Origin: Rhizobium sp. WYJ-E13 | Lineage (GTDB): Bacteria > Pseudomonadota > Alphaproteobacteria > Rhizobiales > Rhizobiaceae | Length of the DNA stretch: 64,000 nucleotides | Assembly (NCBI RefSeq): GCF_018987265.1 | Contig: NZ_CP076853.1 | Span: 682,001 to 746,000 of the forward strand | Direction of reading: 5' to 3' | Shown here: positions 61,067 through 64,000 of the stretch, piece by piece | Numbering within the stretch: position 1 is the first letter of the stretch | Layout of the letters: each line of letters opens with the position of its first letter | Notes under the pieces: generated by a model | Told to the model about the DNA's origin: nothing | Database searches by the model: none | What the model saw: the letters and a program-made list of their open reading frames with translations, nothing else | Translations under genes and position numbers: made by a program

Positions 61067-61119
61067 GTTTCGAAAGGGGCTGCTTTGGATTGCAGACGGC
61101 AGCCGGAATAGGACCCGTG

Positions 61120-61740
61120 ATGGATAACCACTCTCCCTCCCTTTTTCTGGGTGACGCACTGGCGCTGGATTTTCTGAACTCGGTGGCAACACCCGTCGAT
61201 GTGCCTGTCGACGCGATCGAGGACGGGGAGGGATTGCTGCACTGGCTCGATCAGGCAAAGCTCGTCTCGCCGGAAACGCTCGAGGCCATACGGGCTCAGG
61301 CGCTGCCGGGAGAATTGGACAAGGTCGCCGATCAGGCGAGGAATTTGCGCGAGTGGTTCCGGACCTTCGTCCGTGAGCACAGGGGAAAACAGTTGAGGCG
61401 CGACGCCCTGGCTGAGCTCGAACCGCTGAACCGTCTGCTGGAGCGCGACGAAGGTTACAGCCGCGTCGTGGCGCGGCAGACCGATGAAGGCGAGGTCTTC
61501 GACTTCCAGTCCATGCGCAAATGGCGCTCGCCGGAAGCGCTGCTGTTACCGGTTGGCGAGGCACTCGGCCGTTTTGTTTGCGACGAGGATTTTTCCAATG
61601 TGAAGGCCTGCGAAGGCCCGTCCTGCACGCTACTGTTTGCCGATCACACCCGCGGCCGTCGCAGGCGCTGGTGCAGCATGGCGCTCTGCGGCAATCGCGC
61701 CAAACAGGCCGCCCATCGCCACCGGGTCAGGCAGGCTTGA
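61120..61740 (+). CDS. CGNR zinc-finger (ABATE domain) regulator
   Basis: 206 residues from ATG behind AGGA. The N-terminal ABATE domain has LFLGDALALDFLNSVATP; the C-terminal zinc finger is CEGPSCTLLFADHTRGRRRRWCSMALCGNR with four Cys and the CGNR motif, followed by a basic helix AKQAAHRHR. Members are stress-associated DNA-binding regulators. Divergent placement to the hydrolase and the repeated sites between support a local regulator role. Confidence 0.9.
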   Translation: MDNHSPSLFLGDALALDFLNSVATPVDVPVDAIEDGEGLLHWLDQAKLVSPETLEAIRAQALPGELDKVADQARNLREWFRTFVREHRGKQLRRDALAELEPLNRLLERDEGYSRVVARQTDEGEVFDFQSMRKWRSPEALLLPVGEALGRFVCDEDFSNVKACEGPSCTLLFADHTRGRRRRWCSMALCGNRAKQAAHRHRVRQA

Positions 61741-61761
61741 GGGCCGCGACAGGCAGCTTGG

Positions 61762-62487
61762 TTAGGCATAAGCCACCCAACCTCTGAAGCTGAAGGCCGC
61801 GTAGAACAGGGTGACGTCTGAAAAGCCTGCCGCGCGCAGCATGGCCTCCTCATCTTCTGGGGCGAGGATTTCAAGCCTTTCCCGCATGGCCTTGCGGGCA
61901 TTGTTCAGCCGGGCAGGGTCCGCCCCATCGGGTGCGCCATAAGCGATATGCCGATCGATCCACATCGACCGCTCCGGCTCGTTTTGCGGGAAACTCATAT
62001 GCGCAACAACAAACGGCGCATCCGTTTTCAGGCGGCGCCGAATTTGCTTAAGTGTTTCAAGGCGTTGCTCGACGGGGATATGATGGAAGGTCAGCAGGCA
62101 TGCCGCCGCGTCGAACGGACCCTCCGGCGCGACACCGATGCTGCCCTCATGAAAATCGATGCGTCTGGTGTACTCCCCGGCGACCTGTTTCGCCAGTTGC
62201 AGCATGTCGGCGGAGGGATCCACACCGTCAAAAGTCCAGCCCTCGTGCGCCTCGGCAAAAGCCTTGAGTTCCAGTCCTCCGCCGGCGCCAAGCACGAGCA
62301 CCCGGCCGTTCCCGGGTGTCCGCTCCGCCATCAGCATCGCTGCCATGCGATGCAGGCTTGAGAAACCCGGAACCTTGCGCGGTGGACCTTCGAGATAGGA
62401 TTTGACGGCATCCCCGGTGAAGGGGGATGCCGGCATGCGGGCCGCAGATCTGTCAGGGGTCGGGGATGGGCGGTCATCTTTCATCAT
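61762..62487 (-). CDS. SAM-dependent methyltransferase
   Basis: 241 residues from the ATG at 62487; ATG 62484 and 62511 are alternatives, and none has a ribosome site. RVLVLGAGGGLELKAFAEAHEGWTFDGVDPSADML is the SAM-binding fold, with DAAACLLTFHHIPVEQRLETLKQIRRRLK following. Such enzymes methylate small molecules. A strong palindrome overlaps the presumed promoter and start, and leaderless translation is possible. It lies 45 bases upstream of nothing on its strand; its end faces the CGNR gene. Substrate unknown. Confidence 0.87.
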   Translation of the reverse strand: MMKDDRPSPTPDRSAARMPASPFTGDAVKSYLEGPPRKVPGFSSLHRMAAMLMAERTPGNGRVLVLGAGGGLELKAFAEAHEGWTFDGVDPSADMLQLAKQVAGEYTRRIDFHEGSIGVAPEGPFDAAACLLTFHHIPVEQRLETLKQIRRRLKTDAPFVVAHMSFPQNEPERSMWIDRHIAYGAPDGADPARLNNARKAMRERLEILAPEDEEAMLRAAGFSDVTLFYAAFSFRGWVAYA

Positions 62488-62507
62488 GTAACTGTAGTTA
62501 TTACATG
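62485..62507. promoter_or_regulatory. operator palindrome on the methyltransferase promoter
   Basis: CATGTAA (62485-62491) and TTACATG (62501-62507) are perfect inverted repeats, with a second palindrome TAACT-GT-AGTTA (62489-62500) nested inside. On the minus strand TTGACA at about 62523-62518 could be a -35 box, placing the -10 region inside the palindrome and the transcript start near the ATG. Confidence 0.5.
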
Positions 62508-62532
62508 ACATCTAGACTGTCAATTCGCGAGC

Positions 62533-63396
62533 CTATTTCGCAAACTTCCTCGCCCCGGCCACGCAGAGAATGACGGCGACCGTCACGGCAAGCATGGACC
62601 AGCTCACCGTTTCGCGCAGCAGCGTTGCCGCAAGCGCCAGCCCGAAGAAGGGCTGCAGCAGTTGCAGCTGGCCGACGGCGGCGATACCGCCCTGTGCGAG
62701 ACCGCGATACCAGAAGATGAAGCCGATCAGCATGCTGAAGAGCGAGACATAGGCGAGCCCCAGCATGGCGGGCGTCTGGATATCGGCGAAATCAGGCGGC
62801 CGGTAGGCGATAGCCGCGACGATCATTACCGGGAGCGATACGACGAGCGCCCAGGAAATCACCTGCCAGCCGCCGAGCCGGCGCGACAGCCTGGCGCCTT
62901 CGGCATAACCGAGCCCGCAGACGATGACGGCGCCGAGCATCAGCGCATCGCCGACAGGCGAGGCGGTCAGCCCCTGCGTCAGCGCAAAGCCCGCGACCAG
63001 CGCGCTGCCGAGCAGAGAAAAGAGCCAGAAGGCCGGCTTCGGTCGCTCGCCGCCCCTGATCACGCCGAAGATGGCGGTCACGAGCGGCAAAAGGCCGATG
63101 AAGACGATGGAATGCGCCGAGGTTACATGCTGCAGCGCCAGCGCGGTAAGCAGCGGAAAGCCGACGACCACACCAAGCGCGATGACGACGAGCGAGATAA
63201 GGTCTTGCCGCGAAGGCCGTTTCTCCCGGAAAGCGATCAGCAGGCAAAGCGCCAGGATGCCGGCAATCGCCGCTCGCGCCACCGTCAGAAAAACCGGATC
63301 GAGCTGCATGACGGCCACGCGTGTGGCCGGTAGCGATCCACTGAAGATGAGCACGCCGATAAAACCATTGATCCATCCGGTCGCGGTGCGATCCAT
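62533..63396 (-). CDS. EamA/DMT family exporter
   Basis: 287 residues from the ATG behind GGGAG (an ATG five codons earlier is weaker). Ten membrane segments arranged as two EamA repeats: GFIGVLIFSGSLPATRVAVMQLDPVFLTVARAAIAGILAL ... and VICGLGYAEGARLSRRLGGWQVISWAL ... with YVSLFSMLIGFIFWYRGLAQGGIAAVGQLQLLQPFFGLALA. Likely exports an amino acid or metabolite. It is divergent from a MocR-type regulator, a common pairing, and is its likely target. Confidence 0.9.
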   Translation of the reverse strand: MDRTATGWINGFIGVLIFSGSLPATRVAVMQLDPVFLTVARAAIAGILALCLLIAFREKRPSRQDLISLVVIALGVVVGFPLLTALALQHVTSAHSIVFIGLLPLVTAIFGVIRGGERPKPAFWLFSLLGSALVAGFALTQGLTASPVGDALMLGAVIVCGLGYAEGARLSRRLGGWQVISWALVVSLPVMIVAAIAYRPPDFADIQTPAMLGLAYVSLFSMLIGFIFWYRGLAQGGIAAVGQLQLLQPFFGLALAATLLRETVSWSMLAVTVAVILCVAGARKFAK

Positions 63397-63457
63397 GCGA
63401 AACTCCCTCATTAGTTCGTCCCACGCTTATCGGCGCTTCGCACTGGCATTGCCAGCC

Positions 63458-63486
63458 ACAGTTCGGTACAGTTTGCTGAAACTGTA
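63458..63486. promoter_or_regulatory. direct and inverted repeats between EamA and MocR genes
   Basis: ACAGTT occurs as a direct repeat at 63458 and 63468 (10-base period), and TACAGTTT-GCTG-AAACTGTA (63467-63486) is a perfect 8+4+8 palindrome that uses the second copy. MocR-type regulators typically bind such direct repeats in the divergent promoter region. Confidence 0.6.
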
Positions 63487-63507
63487 ATGGTAAAAGGACC
63501 AGTACGG

Positions 63508-64000
63508 ATGGACGAGCAGATACAGGCTGGCAGCAGGGTCGGCATGGTCATGGCGACAATCCGCCAACGCATCGCCGGCCGCAGCCTCACACCAGGCGCA
63601 AAGCTGCCGTCGATCCGCAGCCTTTCGGCAGCCTTGAAAGTCTCTGCCTCGACGGTGGTCGACGCCTATGAACGGCTGGTCGCCGAAGGCGCGATCCTCT
63701 CACGCCCCGGTTCCGGCTTTTATGTCGCGAGCCAGACGGCACCACTCTCGCTCGCCGATATCGGCCCGAAGCTCGATCGCGCCGTCGATCCCTTCTGGGT
63801 GTCGCGGCAATCGCTGGAGGCGCACGAAAGCGACCTCAAACCCGGCTGCGGCTGGCTGCCGCCGGCATGGCTGCCGGAAGAGGCGATCCGTCGGACGCTG
63901 CGATCCCTGTCGCGCGCCGATGCCGCAAGCCTTTCCGATTACGGCTCGCCGCTCGGCCTCAAGCCGCTGCGACAGCTGATTGCACGCCGCATGGCCGAGC
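63508..64000 (+). CDS. MocR family regulator (GntR HTH plus aminotransferase domain), 3' end outside the window
   Basis: 164 codons are visible. The GntR-type winged helix is at residues 10-75: MATIRQRIAGRSLTPGAKLPSIRSLSAALKVSASTVVDAYERLVAEGAILSRPGSGFYV. After a linker, the start of a fold-type I aminotransferase domain is seen (DYGSPLGLKPLRQLIARRMAE), as in PdxR/MocR proteins, which bind PLP. The gene continues past the window end. It probably regulates the divergent EamA exporter through the repeats between them. Confidence 0.92.
   Translation, partial: MDEQIQAGSRVGMVMATIRQRIAGRSLTPGAKLPSIRSLSAALKVSASTVVDAYERLVAEGAILSRPGSGFYVASQTAPLSLADIGPKLDRAVDPFWVSRQSLEAHESDLKPGCGWLPPAWLPEEAIRRTLRSLSRADAASLSDYGSPLGLKPLRQLIARRMAE

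Overview
The window is a 64 kb stretch of high-GC DNA whose genes look like those of an alphaproteobacterium of the family Rhizobiaceae, most likely a Rhizobium-type chromosome. The support is a 143-residue MucR/Ros zinc-finger regulator with a long leader, a seven-gene Mrp (Pha-type) antiporter operon, a DivJ/PleC-type histidine kinase, DUF930, DUF1491, DUF2336 and DUF5330 genes, a FixK/FnrN-type box and short palindromic repeats of a kind I recall from Rhizobium. No rRNA, tRNA, CRISPR array, transposase or phage block was seen. Gene density is high and many stop and start codons overlap. The region reads as ordinary core and soft-core chromosome rather than a mobile island.

1-16 kb: end of an MFS drug exporter; a homocysteine S-methyltransferase divergent from a TetR regulator with a perfect 17-bp operator; an SDR, DUF1697, oligopeptidase B, DUF930, a polysaccharide deacetylase-like protein, an AI-2E family permease and DUF1398. 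A MarR regulator has a large inverted-repeat operator. Next to it lies a scar where a LysR gene and a divergent aldo/keto reductase were fused by deletion. Then come a Tat-type VOC protein, a uspA / DksA-like pair behind a candidate anaerobox, a haemolysin III protein, a GNAT enzyme and a pentapeptide-repeat protein.

16-33 kb: a coupled GNAT/methyltransferase pair, an FAD oxidoreductase, msrB, the mrpABCDEFG operon (preceded by a structured leader and interrupted by a nested palindromic element), the mucR gene, a YCII protein, sufE, DUF5330, the DivJ-like kinase overlapping a peptidoglycan-binding membrane protein, and a first AraC/SDR divergent pair.

33-48 kb: a soluble chemoreceptor with a C-terminal sensor region, DUF1491, an ABC-F ATPase, DUF2336, small proteins, a split DUF1254/DUF1214 pair, a class A penicillin-binding protein, a UPF0260 protein, an MscS channel with a cyclic-nucleotide domain, a class C beta-lactamase, and a TetR regulator divergent from an SDR.

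48-64 kb: an endonuclease/phosphatase, the denD-otnK-otnC D-erythronate operon (otnI not present here), two coupled esterases ending in a tandem repeat, an HtrA-like protein that has lost all three catalytic residues, a second AraC/SDR pair paralogous to the first, a second ABC-F ATPase, two DUF1801 proteins, a VOC protein, an alpha/beta hydrolase divergent from a CGNR regulator, a methyltransferase with an operator on its promoter, and an EamA exporter divergent from a MocR regulator cut by the window end.

The strongest leads are the Mrp leader RNA, the repeat between mrpA and mrpB, the LysR/AKR deletion scar, the triad-less HtrA homologue and the duplicated AraC/SDR module. I did not find a clear multi-gene system of wholly unknown type.
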